From Candidatus Delongbacteria bacterium (GTDB lineage Bacteria; CAIWAD01): DNA of 64,000 nucleotides. Below are positions 24,353-31,940 of the stretch, piece after piece. The stretch lies in assembly GCA_041675285.1 (NCBI GenBank), contig JBAYTZ010000003.1:124001-188000 (forward strand). The letters are read 5' to 3'. A model generated the notes under the pieces. That model was not told the DNA's origin, searched no databases, and saw nothing but the letters and a program-made list of their open reading frames with translations. How positions within the stretch are numbered: the first letter of the stretch is position 1; every line of letters starts with the position of its first letter. Made by a program: the position numbers and the translations under genes.

Positions 24353-25020
24353 CAAGCCTTGCCCTCCAGCAATCCGCGCAGGTCCTTCTGGAACTGCAGC
24401 AGGAAGGCGTCGTGGTCCTTGACCAGCTCCCAGACCCAGTCCAGCCGGCGCCAGGCGGTCTCCTTGCCGTTCTCCAGCCGCGAGAGCACGATGCTGCGCG
24501 TGGTCAGCTGGTAGTCCTCGACGAAGTGCTCGTGCTTGGGATCGTCCACGTTCACCAGCCGCCATTCCACCTGGCCGCTGGCGGTCTCGCGCGCGAAGTG
24601 CTCGTCCAGGGCCTCCCGGGCCGTGTCCTCGATGGTGCGGCAGGTCTTGCAGCGCACGGCGCCGTGGAAGTAATAGACGATGACTCGGGCCGGATTCGCC
24701 GCGGTTGCGGGAGCCACGCTCGGCGGAGACTCCGGGCTCTGTGCCGGGGCCGACGGCGGGGCGACGGCCGGGTTCGGCTTCCCGGCGGGAGCCGTGGCGG
24801 GGATTGCGGTTGCCGGTGACACCGCCTCGCCAGGCGCCTCCGGAACCGCGGCAGCCGTCGCCATCGGTTGCTCAGGCTGGGTGTCCGCGAGCTGTTCGGT
24901 CGCGGTGGGGTTTTCCGCTGCGGCCTCAGTCCGGGGCAGCCAGTGGGTCACGGCCACCTTGCCCAGGCTGGCCAGCACGAAGCCCAGCAGGGCCAGTAGA
25001 ATCCAGGTCTTGCGGGTCAT
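24352..25020 (-). CDS. ArsF-family thioredoxin-like protein (nitrophenyl arsenical reduction)
   Basis: 222 residues with GGAGG ribosome site. One N-terminal membrane helix (WILLALLGFVLASLGKVAV) is followed by a Pro/Ala-rich linker (about residues 30-105), then a thioredoxin-like domain with IVYYFHGAVRCKTCRTIED; the CxTC pair is the redox site. The pairing with the ArsG-like permease matches the ArsEFG arrangement known for nitro- and amino-aromatic arsenicals. The linker would place the redox domain outside the membrane. Confidence 0.78.
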   Translation of the reverse strand: MTRKTWILLALLGFVLASLGKVAVTHWLPRTEAAAENPTATEQLADTQPEQPMATAAAVPEAPGEAVSPATAIPATAPAGKPNPAVAPPSAPAQSPESPPSVAPATAANPARVIVYYFHGAVRCKTCRTIEDTAREALDEHFARETASGQVEWRLVNVDDPKHEHFVEDYQLTTRSIVLSRLENGKETAWRRLDWVWELVKDHDAFLLQFQKDLRGLLEGKA

Positions 25021-25036
25021 GGGTCCTCCCCGAATC

Positions 25037-25267
25037 TCAGCCCAGCAGGGCCTTCAAGTCCGCCACGTCCGGCACTTTTCCCACCAGCCGAACCTGCCCG
25101 TCCACCACCAGGGCCGGCGTCATCATCACGCCAAAGGCCAGGATCTGGTTGATGTCGGTGACCTTCTCCAATTGGTAGTCCAGACCCAACTCCCGGGCCG
25201 CGCTCTCCGCGCGCTCGGCCAGTTGCTTGCACTTGGGGCAGCCCGTGCCCAGGATTTGCAGCAGCAT
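25037..25267 (-). CDS. Small thioredoxin/glutaredoxin-like protein (TM0996/MTH895 type)
   Basis: The ATG at 25267 follows AAGGAG. 76 residues: MLLQILGTGCPKCKQLAERA with the CPKC active site, ending MMTPALVVDGQVRLVGKVPD, which contains the cis-Pro of the fold. Such proteins often follow ArsP/DUF318 permease genes, as here. It is probably a thiol donor for arsenical handling. Confidence 0.9.
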   Translation of the reverse strand: MLLQILGTGCPKCKQLAERAESAARELGLDYQLEKVTDINQILAFGVMMTPALVVDGQVRLVGKVPDVADLKALLG

Positions 25268-25296
25268 CACGACTCCTTGCAACATTCGGGGCGCGC

Positions 25297-26595
25297 TCAG
25301 GCCGCCCATAGTCCGTAGAGCAGGCCGGTCAGCGTGGACATCACCACCACCAGCACGATGTAGACCAGGGCCTTCTTCCAGCCCAGCACGCTGCGGATGA
25401 CCAGCATGCTCGGCAGGCTGAGGGCCGGACCCGCCAAGAGCAGCGCCAGCGCCGGCCCCTGACCCATTCCGCTGCCCAGCAGGCCCTGCAGGATGGGGAT
25501 TTCTGTCAGCGTGGCGAAGTACATGAAGGCCCCGGCCACGGCGGAGAACAGGTTGGCGCCCAGGGAATTGCCCCCCACCGCGCCGGCCACCCAGGCGTTG
25601 GGAATCAGACCCTCGTGGCCCGGCCGCCCCAGCAGCAGGCCCGCCACGAACACGCCCCCCAGCAGCAGGGGCATGATCTGCTTGGCGAAACCCCACGAGG
25701 CCTCGAACCAGTCGGCGGCCTCACCCTTGCTGCTGGCCGTGGCCAGGGACAGGCCCAGCAGCCCGACGCTGAAGGGCAGGAGCGGCTGACCCGGCGCCGC
25801 CAGCGCGCTGCCGCCCACTGCTACGGCGGCCAGGAGGATCTTCCAGGGGCGGATCCCGAACCAGAGCGCCAGCTGGAGGCCCAGCCCGGCGGCGAACAGG
25901 CTGGTCAAGGTCCACCTGGCCCGTCCGATGGCCGACCAGAGTCCCACGCCCTCGGCTTGGCTCCAGGTGGCGAACACCAGGATGGCGGAGAGCGTGAAGA
26001 AGAAGAGCGCGTTCTGCCAGAGCGGACGGGACGGACTCTCTTGCGGCAGCTGCAGGGCGGCGGCCACGCGCTGCTCCTCGTCCTTGCGAAAGATGAGGTG
26101 CATGAGCAGGCCGATCACCAGGCTGAACACGATGGCCCCCACGGCCCGGGCGACGCCCAGCTGCAGGCCCAGCACGCGGGCCGTCATGACGATGGCCAGC
26201 ACGTTGATGGCCGGTCCCGAGTAGAGGAAGGCCGTGGCCGGCCCCAGGCCCGCGCCCATCCGGTGGATGCCGGCGAAGAGCGGCAGCACGGTGCAGGAGC
26301 AGACCGCCAGCACGGTGCCCGAAACGGAGGCCACGCCGTAGGCCAGCCAGCGGTTGGCCTGCGGCCCCAGGTAGCGCATCACCGAGCCCTGGCTGACGAA
26401 GACCGAGATCGCCCCGGCGATGAAGAAGGCCGGCACCAGGCAGAGCAGCACGTGCTCCCGGGCGTACCACTTCACCAGTTCCAGCGCCTCCACCAGCGCG
26501 CCGTCGAAGCGCGCCTGACCCACGGGCAGGTAGAAGCAGCCCAGGAACAGCGCCGCCAGCAACAGCAGGTTCCGACCCTCAGCGCGCCAATTCAC
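25297..26595 (-). CDS. ArsP-like permease (DUF318), organoarsenical efflux
   Basis: A GTG start at 26595 behind GGAGG gives 432 residues with about ten membrane segments. The two permease halves contain GTVLAVCSCTVLPLFAGIHR and LYSGPAINVLAIVMT, then LTEIPILQGLLGSGMGQGP and LAGPALSLPSMLVIRSVLG. The Cys-x-Cys in TM is as in ArsP-type proteins that export trivalent organoarsenicals. It overlaps the upstream arsR gene by 17 bp. Confidence 0.88.
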   Translation of the reverse strand: MNWRAEGRNLLLLAALFLGCFYLPVGQARFDGALVEALELVKWYAREHVLLCLVPAFFIAGAISVFVSQGSVMRYLGPQANRWLAYGVASVSGTVLAVCSCTVLPLFAGIHRMGAGLGPATAFLYSGPAINVLAIVMTARVLGLQLGVARAVGAIVFSLVIGLLMHLIFRKDEEQRVAAALQLPQESPSRPLWQNALFFFTLSAILVFATWSQAEGVGLWSAIGRARWTLTSLFAAGLGLQLALWFGIRPWKILLAAVAVGGSALAAPGQPLLPFSVGLLGLSLATASSKGEAADWFEASWGFAKQIMPLLLGGVFVAGLLLGRPGHEGLIPNAWVAGAVGGNSLGANLFSAVAGAFMYFATLTEIPILQGLLGSGMGQGPALALLLAGPALSLPSMLVIRSVLGWKKALVYIVLVVVMSTLTGLLYGLWAA

Positions 26596-26944
26596 GGGAG
26601 CCTCCGTTCGGTGTGCCCGCGCGTAGAGCGTCCAGGGACACCAGACGCGTGCCGTGGGCCTGGACCACGTCCTCGATGCAGTGCAGGAAGCCCAACAGGC
26701 AGGGGGTCTGCAGGCGATAGAAGACCTGCTTGCCCTGGCGGCGGTCCGCCAGGATGCCGACGCTTTTGAGTTGACTCAGGTGCCGGGACATGCCCGGTAC
26801 GTCGGTGTCCGCCGCGGCCGCCAGCTCGCAAACGCAGCGCTCGCCGCCGGCCAGCAGTTCCACCATCTGCAGGCGCGTGGGATGGGCCAGGGCCTTCAAC
26901 ACCCCGCTCATCGCCTGGCCGCGCAGCCGCGCCGTCTCGTCCAT
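26579..26944 (-). CDS. ArsR-family repressor of the organoarsenical operon
   Basis: 121 residues with MSGVLKALAHPTRLQMVELL, ERCVCELA (Cys37, Cys39, metal/arsenical site) and a recognition helix VPGMSRHLSQLKSVGILA. Further cysteines at TPCLLGFLHCIED may complete the As(III) site. It begins an operon ArsR-ArsP-thioredoxin-ArsF-ArsG and lies just inside an inverted-repeat operator. Confidence 0.93.
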   Translation of the reverse strand: MDETARLRGQAMSGVLKALAHPTRLQMVELLAGGERCVCELAAAADTDVPGMSRHLSQLKSVGILADRRQGKQVFYRLQTPCLLGFLHCIEDVVQAHGTRLVSLDALRAGTPNGGSRELAR

Positions 26945-26958
26945 GGGAGCCTCACTTG

Positions 26959-26978
26959 TTCATTTGGCAAAAAATGAA
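26959..26978 (-). promoter_or_regulatory. Inverted-repeat operator upstream of second arsR
   Basis: TTCATTT-N6-AAATGAA (26959-26965 and 26972-26978), starting 15 bp before the ArsR start codon, in an AT-rich patch. It resembles ArsR/SmtB operators and differs from the operator of the neighbouring arsR, so the two regulators are probably specific. Confidence 0.65.
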
Positions 26979-27111
26979 AGTGTTGAATTCGTGACAAGCA
27001 AGCCGCTGGAGATGAACTTCCACCGCGTGCAGGGTCGTCAGGGGCTTGGTTCAGGAATTGCGCTGGATGCGAGTCGGCCCGTTGTGGACCGGGTGCTGCG
27101 CGGCGGGGAAG

Positions 27112-27185
27112 TGGGCCCAGAGGGACTTGAACCCCCGACCAAATGATTATGAGTCATCCGCTCTAACCGACTGAGCTATGGGCCC
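27112..27185 (-). tRNA. tRNA with CAU anticodon (elongator Met or Ile2)
   Basis: Full cloverleaf on the minus strand. The acceptor stem GGGCCCA pairs with TGGGCCC. The D arm is GCTC-AGTCGGTTA-GAGC and the anticodon arm GATGA-CTCATAA-TCATT. The T arm is GGGGG-TTCAAGT-CCCTC, with discriminator A. CCA is not encoded. The TTGGTC variable region and anticodon stem resemble Ile2 (lysidine-modified CAU) as much as elongator Met, so the amino acid is not settled by sequence alone. Confidence 0.93.
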
Positions 27186-27625
27186 GGCGGCAGCGGAGCG
27201 GGCGTTCAGCCCGGCTGCCGCGGCGGGAAAAAGTACGCAGGAACGGGCGGCGGGGAAACCGGCCGGTCAAAAAATGCGCCCGGGCGGACAGGATCGGGGA
27301 GGGGTTCCGCCGGGCTTGCGGGCCTTCGACTTCACGGCCCAGCCCGTGCGGCGGAGACGGCCCATTCGGACTCCGTCGAGCCCGCGCGCCCGCAGCCTTC
27401 CGCGCGCCGGGGGGTGCCGGGCCCGACTTCAGACGAGGGCCGAGGCAGCTTTACGGTCTTAAGGAAATACTTGTCATACAACATGTTCGAGTATTGACGG
27501 CCTTGTCCAGCTTCCTTTGGACTTTCTCTCCAAACTGCCGTCCCACCCCTTGCGATGTCCAGGTTGACATGCTACTCTTGCGGCTCATTTTTCAAGCCAA
27601 GTTCGACCAACATGCGAGGTGCTGA
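27186..27625. other. Intergenic region between tRNA and zinc-finger gene
   Basis: The open frame at 27178-27462 overlaps the tRNA and is Arg/Pro/Ala-rich, so it is not credited. From about 27466 the composition becomes AT-richer. TTGACA (27564-27569) with a weak ATTTTT 17 bp later (27587-27592) is a possible promoter for the gene at 27626. Confidence 0.5.
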
Positions 27626-27829
27626 ATGACCTGCAAGTCCTGCGGACGGGAGATCAAGGAAAGCGATAACAAGTACAGGTCTGTGCAGCGTGGGTTGGAA
27701 GGCGATTATCATTGGACGTGCTTCATCAAGGTGTGCCGGGAAGTCAATCGAATCGGCAGTCAGATCCTGGAGAACAACATCCAGTCCACCGGCAACCTGC
27801 ACGTAAACACACCCATCGAGATGTTCTGA
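27626..27829 (+). CDS. Small LIM-like zinc-finger protein, unknown function
   Basis: 67 residues, GAGG ribosome site. The pattern is Cys3-x2-Cys6-x22-His29-x2-Cys32, the ligand spacing of the first zinc finger of LIM domains, followed by a helical segment (VCREVNRIGSQILENNI). Codons and base composition are more AT-rich than neighbours, and it has its own weak promoter and a strong terminator. It looks like a recently acquired or phage-derived micro-gene. No function can be assigned. Confidence 0.7.
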   Translation: MTCKSCGREIKESDNKYRSVQRGLEGDYHWTCFIKVCREVNRIGSQILENNIQSTGNLHVNTPIEMF

Positions 27830-27833
27830 TTCC

Positions 27834-27857
27834 AAAGGGGGGCGCGGCCCCCCTTTT
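27834..27857 (+). terminator. Rho-independent terminator
   Basis: AAAGGGGGGC / GCCCCCCTTT with a GCG loop, followed by a further T. It ends the zinc-finger gene just before hpnC. Confidence 0.88.
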
Positions 27858-27875
27858 CATGTCCCCCATTCCATC

Positions 27876-28844
27876 ATGAGCGCTGCGGCGACGAATCCCA
27901 CCCTGCTTCACCCACTCGAGCCCGGCTGCGCCGGGGAGCCCGCGGCCCGGGCGGCCTGCGCGGCCCTGTGTTCCCACTACGAGAATTTCAGCCTGGCCTC
28001 CCTCTTCCTGCCCGGGCGGCTGCGGCCCGCGTTGCAGTCCATCTACGCCTTCGCCCGCTTCTCGGACGACATGGCCGACGAGCCGCTGGACAATCTGGCC
28101 GGCGCGGAGCTGCGCGCGGCCCGGCGCTCCCGGCTGACGCACTGGCTGGCCCTGCTGGACGGATTGCCGGGCACTGCCGTGCGCCACCCCATCCTGTTCG
28201 CCCTGAACCAGGACGCGGCGCGGCACGGCCTGCCGCTGGAGGAGTGCCGCCGCTTGCTGCTGGCCTTCCTGGCGGACCAGGAGCCGCCGGACTATCCCGA
28301 CGATCAGGCGGTGCTGGACTACTGCCGCAACAGCGCGGCACCGGTGGGACGCCTGCTGCTGGCCCTGAACGGGCTGCGGCCGGAGGGACCGGACTATCGC
28401 CGGCTGGCGCCGCTGTCCGACGCGGTCTGCGCCGGCCTGCAGCTGGCCAACTTCTGGCAGGACCTCTCTCGCGATCTGCCGGCGGGCCGGCTCTTCGTGC
28501 CGCGCAGCCGCCTGGCGCGCCACGGTCTGCCCGCGGATCCCGCGCGTCTGCAGGCCACCGGAGCGGAGGCCGCCCCGCTGCTGGCCGAGCTGGCGGACTG
28601 GGCGCTGGAGCTGCTGGCGGCCGCCGGACCGCTCACCCGCGAGCTGCCCGGGCGCTTCGCCCTGGAAGTGCGCATGTTCGCCGGTGGCGGCGCCTGCGTG
28701 GCCTGGCGCAGCGCGGCCCTGGGCGCGCGCCTGCTCCACGTGCGTCCGCAGGTCGGCCGTGGCGCCAAACTGGCCATCGCCCTGGGCGCTCTCTGGCCGG
28801 GGTCGCCCTCCCGCCGGAGCCAAAGCGCCATCTTGCGTCCATGA
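27876..28844 (+). CDS. hpnC: Squalene synthase HpnC
   Basis: 322 residues of the trans-isoprenyl diphosphate synthase (squalene/phytoene synthase) fold. HYENFSLASLFLPGRLRPAL precedes the first Asp motif FARFSDDMADE; the second is ANFWQDLSRDLPAGRLFVP. In known HpnCDE pathways HpnC converts presqualene diphosphate to hydroxysqualene. It overlaps hpnD by ATGA. No clear Shine-Dalgarno precedes the ATG. Confidence 0.92.
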   Translation: MSAAATNPTLLHPLEPGCAGEPAARAACAALCSHYENFSLASLFLPGRLRPALQSIYAFARFSDDMADEPLDNLAGAELRAARRSRLTHWLALLDGLPGTAVRHPILFALNQDAARHGLPLEECRRLLLAFLADQEPPDYPDDQAVLDYCRNSAAPVGRLLLALNGLRPEGPDYRRLAPLSDAVCAGLQLANFWQDLSRDLPAGRLFVPRSRLARHGLPADPARLQATGAEAAPLLAELADWALELLAAAGPLTRELPGRFALEVRMFAGGGACVAWRSAALGARLLHVRPQVGRGAKLAIALGALWPGSPSRRSQSAILRP

Positions 28845-29743
28845 CGGAAACCCGACCTCCCCGCCAGCTCGAACTGCCCGCCGCGGACCTGCGTCAGGCC
28901 CACGCCTTTTGCACGCTGTTCGCCAAGGTCAACGCGCGGCACTTCTACTACGCCTTCCGCTTCATGCCCGGCCGCCAGCGGCGAGCCATCCACGCGGTCT
29001 ACGCCTTTTGCCAGAAGGCCGACCAGTTGATGGACCTGGAGCCCGATCCGCACGAAAAGCGCCTGCGTCTGCAGGAGCGCCGCCAGGAACTGGACTGGCT
29101 GGAGGGCCTGCTGGCCGGCCGGAGCCAGAAGCTGCCTGCGGACCCGATCCTCTTGGCGCTGCTGGACACGCTGGGCCGCACGCCCATTCCGCTGGAGCTG
29201 TTCCGCGCCCTGTTGGACGGGCTGGAGATGGACCTGGAGCCGCGGCCCTACGCCACGCAGGAGGAGTTGGAGCGCTACTGCTGGCACGTGGCCTCCACCG
29301 TGGGGCGGATGGTCATCGTGATTCTCGGCAGCCGCGATCCCGCCGGCCCGGCCTTCGCCGACCGCCTGGGCGTGGCCATGCAACTGACCAACATGGCGCG
29401 CGACGTGCTGGAGGACAGCCGGGAGGGCCGCGTCTACCTGCCGCTGGACCTGCTGGCCCGCCACGGCCTGAGCGTGGCCGACGTCCATGCCCACCGCTTC
29501 ACGCCCGCCCTGCAGGCCGCCCTGCGCGAATTCTGCGGCCTGGCCGAGCAGCGCTACGATGAGGCGCTGGCCCTGCTGCCCGCCGGCGAGCGCGGCCGGC
29601 TCAAGACGGCCCTGGTGATGGCCGGACTCTACCGGCCCATCCTGGCCGAGCTGCGCCAGCGCGACTACAACGTCTTCCTGGGCAAGGTGGGCTATCCCAT
29701 CTGGCGCAAACTGCTCATCGCCGTGCGGATCCTGCTCTCGTGA
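28841..29743 (+). CDS. hpnD: Presqualene diphosphate synthase HpnD
   Basis: 300 residues, same fold as HpnC. FYYAFRFMPGRQRRAIHAVY leads to the first motif, here ADQLMD: the middle Asp of the usual DDxxD is Gln, leaving DxxxD. The second motif is intact: TNMARDVLEDSREGRVYLP. It should couple two farnesyl diphosphates to presqualene diphosphate. It overlaps neighbours by 4 bp on each side (ATGA, GTGA), making a tight operon. Confidence 0.9.
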   Translation: MTETRPPRQLELPAADLRQAHAFCTLFAKVNARHFYYAFRFMPGRQRRAIHAVYAFCQKADQLMDLEPDPHEKRLRLQERRQELDWLEGLLAGRSQKLPADPILLALLDTLGRTPIPLELFRALLDGLEMDLEPRPYATQEELERYCWHVASTVGRMVIVILGSRDPAGPAFADRLGVAMQLTNMARDVLEDSREGRVYLPLDLLARHGLSVADVHAHRFTPALQAALREFCGLAEQRYDEALALLPAGERGRLKTALVMAGLYRPILAELRQRDYNVFLGKVGYPIWRKLLIAVRILLS

Positions 29744-31008
29744 CCACTCTGCGCGCGGACGTGGCCATCGCCGGAGCCGGGCTGGCGGGACTGGGCCTGG
29801 CCCTGGATCTGGCCCAGCGGGGCCGCCGCGTGATCCTGCTCGAGCGGCGTCGACAGCCCGGCGGGGCGGTCTTCAGCCTGCCCGGCGCGGACGGCGCGGA
29901 CAACTCCATCCACCTCTTCCTGGCCGCCTTCACGCGCTGCCGCGCCCGCCTGGCGCAGCTGGGCTCCCGTCCCCTCCGCGAGCTGGACGACACCTGCCAC
30001 GTGGCGCTGGACGGACACCGGTTCCGACTGCCCCTGGGCGCGGGCCGCCTGCCCACGCTGGCCGGGCTGGTCCGCCTGCGGCATCCGCTGGGGAGCGGGC
30101 TGGAGCTGGCGACGGGCCTGGCGCGCCTGGGGATTTCGCGGCCCCGGCCCGGCGAGACGGCGGGCGCCTGGCTGGAGCGGCGCGGTCTGCCGCGCCGGCG
30201 GCTGGCCGGTCTGTTCTGGCGGGAATGGGGACTGTCGGTCTTCAACGCCCCGCTGGAGCTGGTGGACGCGGGCCTGTTCCGTCGCACCCTGCTGAGCTTG
30301 TTCCGCGATCCGCGAAGCCATCGGCCCCTGCTGGCGGACTGTCCACTGGTGGACTTGTGGGTCAAGCCCTTCGAGCAGGCGCTGGAGCGCGCAGGCGTCC
30401 GCCTGCTCACCGGCACGGCGCTGCACGGCGTGGCGCGGGACGCGGGCGGCATCCGGGCTCTGCTGGCGGAGGGCCTGCGGGTGGAAGCGCCGCAGGTGGT
30501 CTGGGCCGGTCCGCCGGAAGGCCTGGCGCAGGTGGAGGGTCTGGCAGACTGCCGGCCCGCGCTGCCGCCGCGCCGGGAGGGACGGCACATCGTCAACCTG
30601 CGGCTGCCCTGTGTCCCCGGCCTGCGCCTGGACCGGCTCACCGGCTGGTTCGGACAACCCTTCCAATGGGTCTTTGCCGGGGGCGACGGCTGGCTGACCC
30701 TGGTGGGCAGCGGCTGGACGGACGCGGACCTGGCGCAGCGCGCCGAGCTGCTGCCGCGGCTCCCGGGCTGGCTGGCCGCCCACGGGCTGACGGCCGGAGG
30801 ACCGCCCCGCTGGATCGTCCAGCGCCACGCCACGGCCTTGCAGTCGCCGGACTTCGAGGCCGCCCGTCCGCCGGCTCGTCCGCTGGACCAAGCCGCGCCC
30901 GGCAACCTGTATTTCTGCGGTGCCTGGCTAGACACAGGCCTGCCCCTCAGCATGGAGTCCGCGCTGGCCAGCGCCGAGCTTACTTTGCAAGCCTTGCAGT
31001 TTGATTGA
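29740..31008 (+). CDS. hpnE: Hydroxysqualene dehydroxylase HpnE
   Basis: GTG start overlapping the hpnD stop; 422 residues. An N-terminal FAD dinucleotide-binding motif (DVAIAGAGLAGLGLALDLAQ, then ILLERRRQPGG) and a C-terminal LYFCGAWLDTGLPLSMESAL are typical of the phytoene desaturase-related HpnE. It reduces hydroxysqualene to squalene, completing FPP to squalene with HpnC and HpnD. No squalene-hopene cyclase is in the window, so the end product (hopanoid or other) is open. Confidence 0.92.
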   Translation: MTTLRADVAIAGAGLAGLGLALDLAQRGRRVILLERRRQPGGAVFSLPGADGADNSIHLFLAAFTRCRARLAQLGSRPLRELDDTCHVALDGHRFRLPLGAGRLPTLAGLVRLRHPLGSGLELATGLARLGISRPRPGETAGAWLERRGLPRRRLAGLFWREWGLSVFNAPLELVDAGLFRRTLLSLFRDPRSHRPLLADCPLVDLWVKPFEQALERAGVRLLTGTALHGVARDAGGIRALLAEGLRVEAPQVVWAGPPEGLAQVEGLADCRPALPPRREGRHIVNLRLPCVPGLRLDRLTGWFGQPFQWVFAGGDGWLTLVGSGWTDADLAQRAELLPRLPGWLAAHGLTAGGPPRWIVQRHATALQSPDFEAARPPARPLDQAAPGNLYFCGAWLDTGLPLSMESALASAELTLQALQFD

Positions 31009-31055
31009 AACGCCAGCGACACCACCTTGTCAGTGGGGGATCCCGGAGGTACAAC

Positions 31056-31940
31056 ATGAAACGCCTACTCTTCTTGCTCGCGACCCTGCTGCTGGTGTTT
31101 TCGGTGCAGGCCGCGGATTACGCCTTTCTGGGAATCGTGCCGGAGAAGTCGGTGAAGGTCAAGGAAGCCGGGTTCTCCGGCACCGGTTTGCTGCTGCGGC
31201 AGGTGGTGGCCAAGGGTCCGGCGGCGGAAGCCGGCTTGCGGGCCGGCGACGTGCTGATCACCTTCAACGGCAAACCCGTCGAAGACGGCGACGACTTGAC
31301 CTTTTTCCTGCGCCAAGCCCGGCCCGGCGAGAAAGCCACACTGGAATGGGTACGCAATCAGACGCGTCAGAAGGGCGTTGTGCGGCTGGGATCCCGCAAC
31401 GAGCCCGACCTGAAGCGCAGCGTGACCGTGGACGTGGGCAGCGGACTGGCTAACACGGCCTTCCTGGGCATCGGGACCCTGGCCGTCAATGACAATCTGC
31501 TGCAGCACTTCGGCGTCAAGGACGGCCACGGCATCCTGATCGACGCCATCGTGAAAGGTTCGCCGGCGGAGAAGGCCGGGCTGCGGGTGGGCGACGTCCT
31601 GGTGGACCTGGACGGCCACGCGGTGGACAGCCCGGGTCGCCTGCGCCGCCTGATGGAGGACTACCGGCCCGGCACCAAGGTGCGGCTGCGGCTGGTGCGC
31701 GACCGGCAGATTCTGAGCGTGGACATCGTGTTTGGGGATCGGGACAGTTCGGAACTGGGCGAGCCCGACGAGGAGCTGCCCCGGATTCCCGAGTATCCGG
31801 GCATGCCGCACCTGCCGGGTCTGCCGCAAGTGCAGGAACTGAAGAACGTGGGCACCTTCCCGGGTCGTGCGGCCATCGATTCGACCCTGAACCTGATGCG
31901 GCGCCTGGTGGGGGCGCCCCTGGCCATGCTGGAGAGATGA
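31056..31940 (+). CDS. Exported protein with two PDZ domains
   Basis: The ATG at 31056 is set by GGAGG six bases upstream. 294 residues: signal peptide (RLLFLLATLLLVFSVQAAD), then two PDZ domains (about residues 22-115 and 130-225), each with the G-(L/I)-x-A-G-D-V core: AEAGLRAGDVLITFNGKPVE and AEKAGLRVGDVLVDLDGHAV. No HtrA-like protease domain is present, so it is probably a periplasmic scaffold or adaptor. It overlaps the following TolC gene by ATGA, suggesting a joint envelope function. Confidence 0.85.
   Translation: MKRLLFLLATLLLVFSVQAADYAFLGIVPEKSVKVKEAGFSGTGLLLRQVVAKGPAAEAGLRAGDVLITFNGKPVEDGDDLTFFLRQARPGEKATLEWVRNQTRQKGVVRLGSRNEPDLKRSVTVDVGSGLANTAFLGIGTLAVNDNLLQHFGVKDGHGILIDAIVKGSPAEKAGLRVGDVLVDLDGHAVDSPGRLRRLMEDYRPGTKVRLRLVRDRQILSVDIVFGDRDSSELGEPDEELPRIPEYPGMPHLPGLPQVQELKNVGTFPGRAAIDSTLNLMRRLVGAPLAMLER

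Noticed and set aside
27178..27462. 94-codon plus-strand ORF after the tRNA
   Set aside because: It starts inside the tRNA, has low-complexity Arg/Pro/Ala composition and no ribosome site.
27100..27830. Integrated mobile element at the tRNA gene
   Set aside because: No integrase, and no repeat of the tRNA 3' end was found downstream within the window; only the odd composition of the zinc-finger gene hints at transfer.
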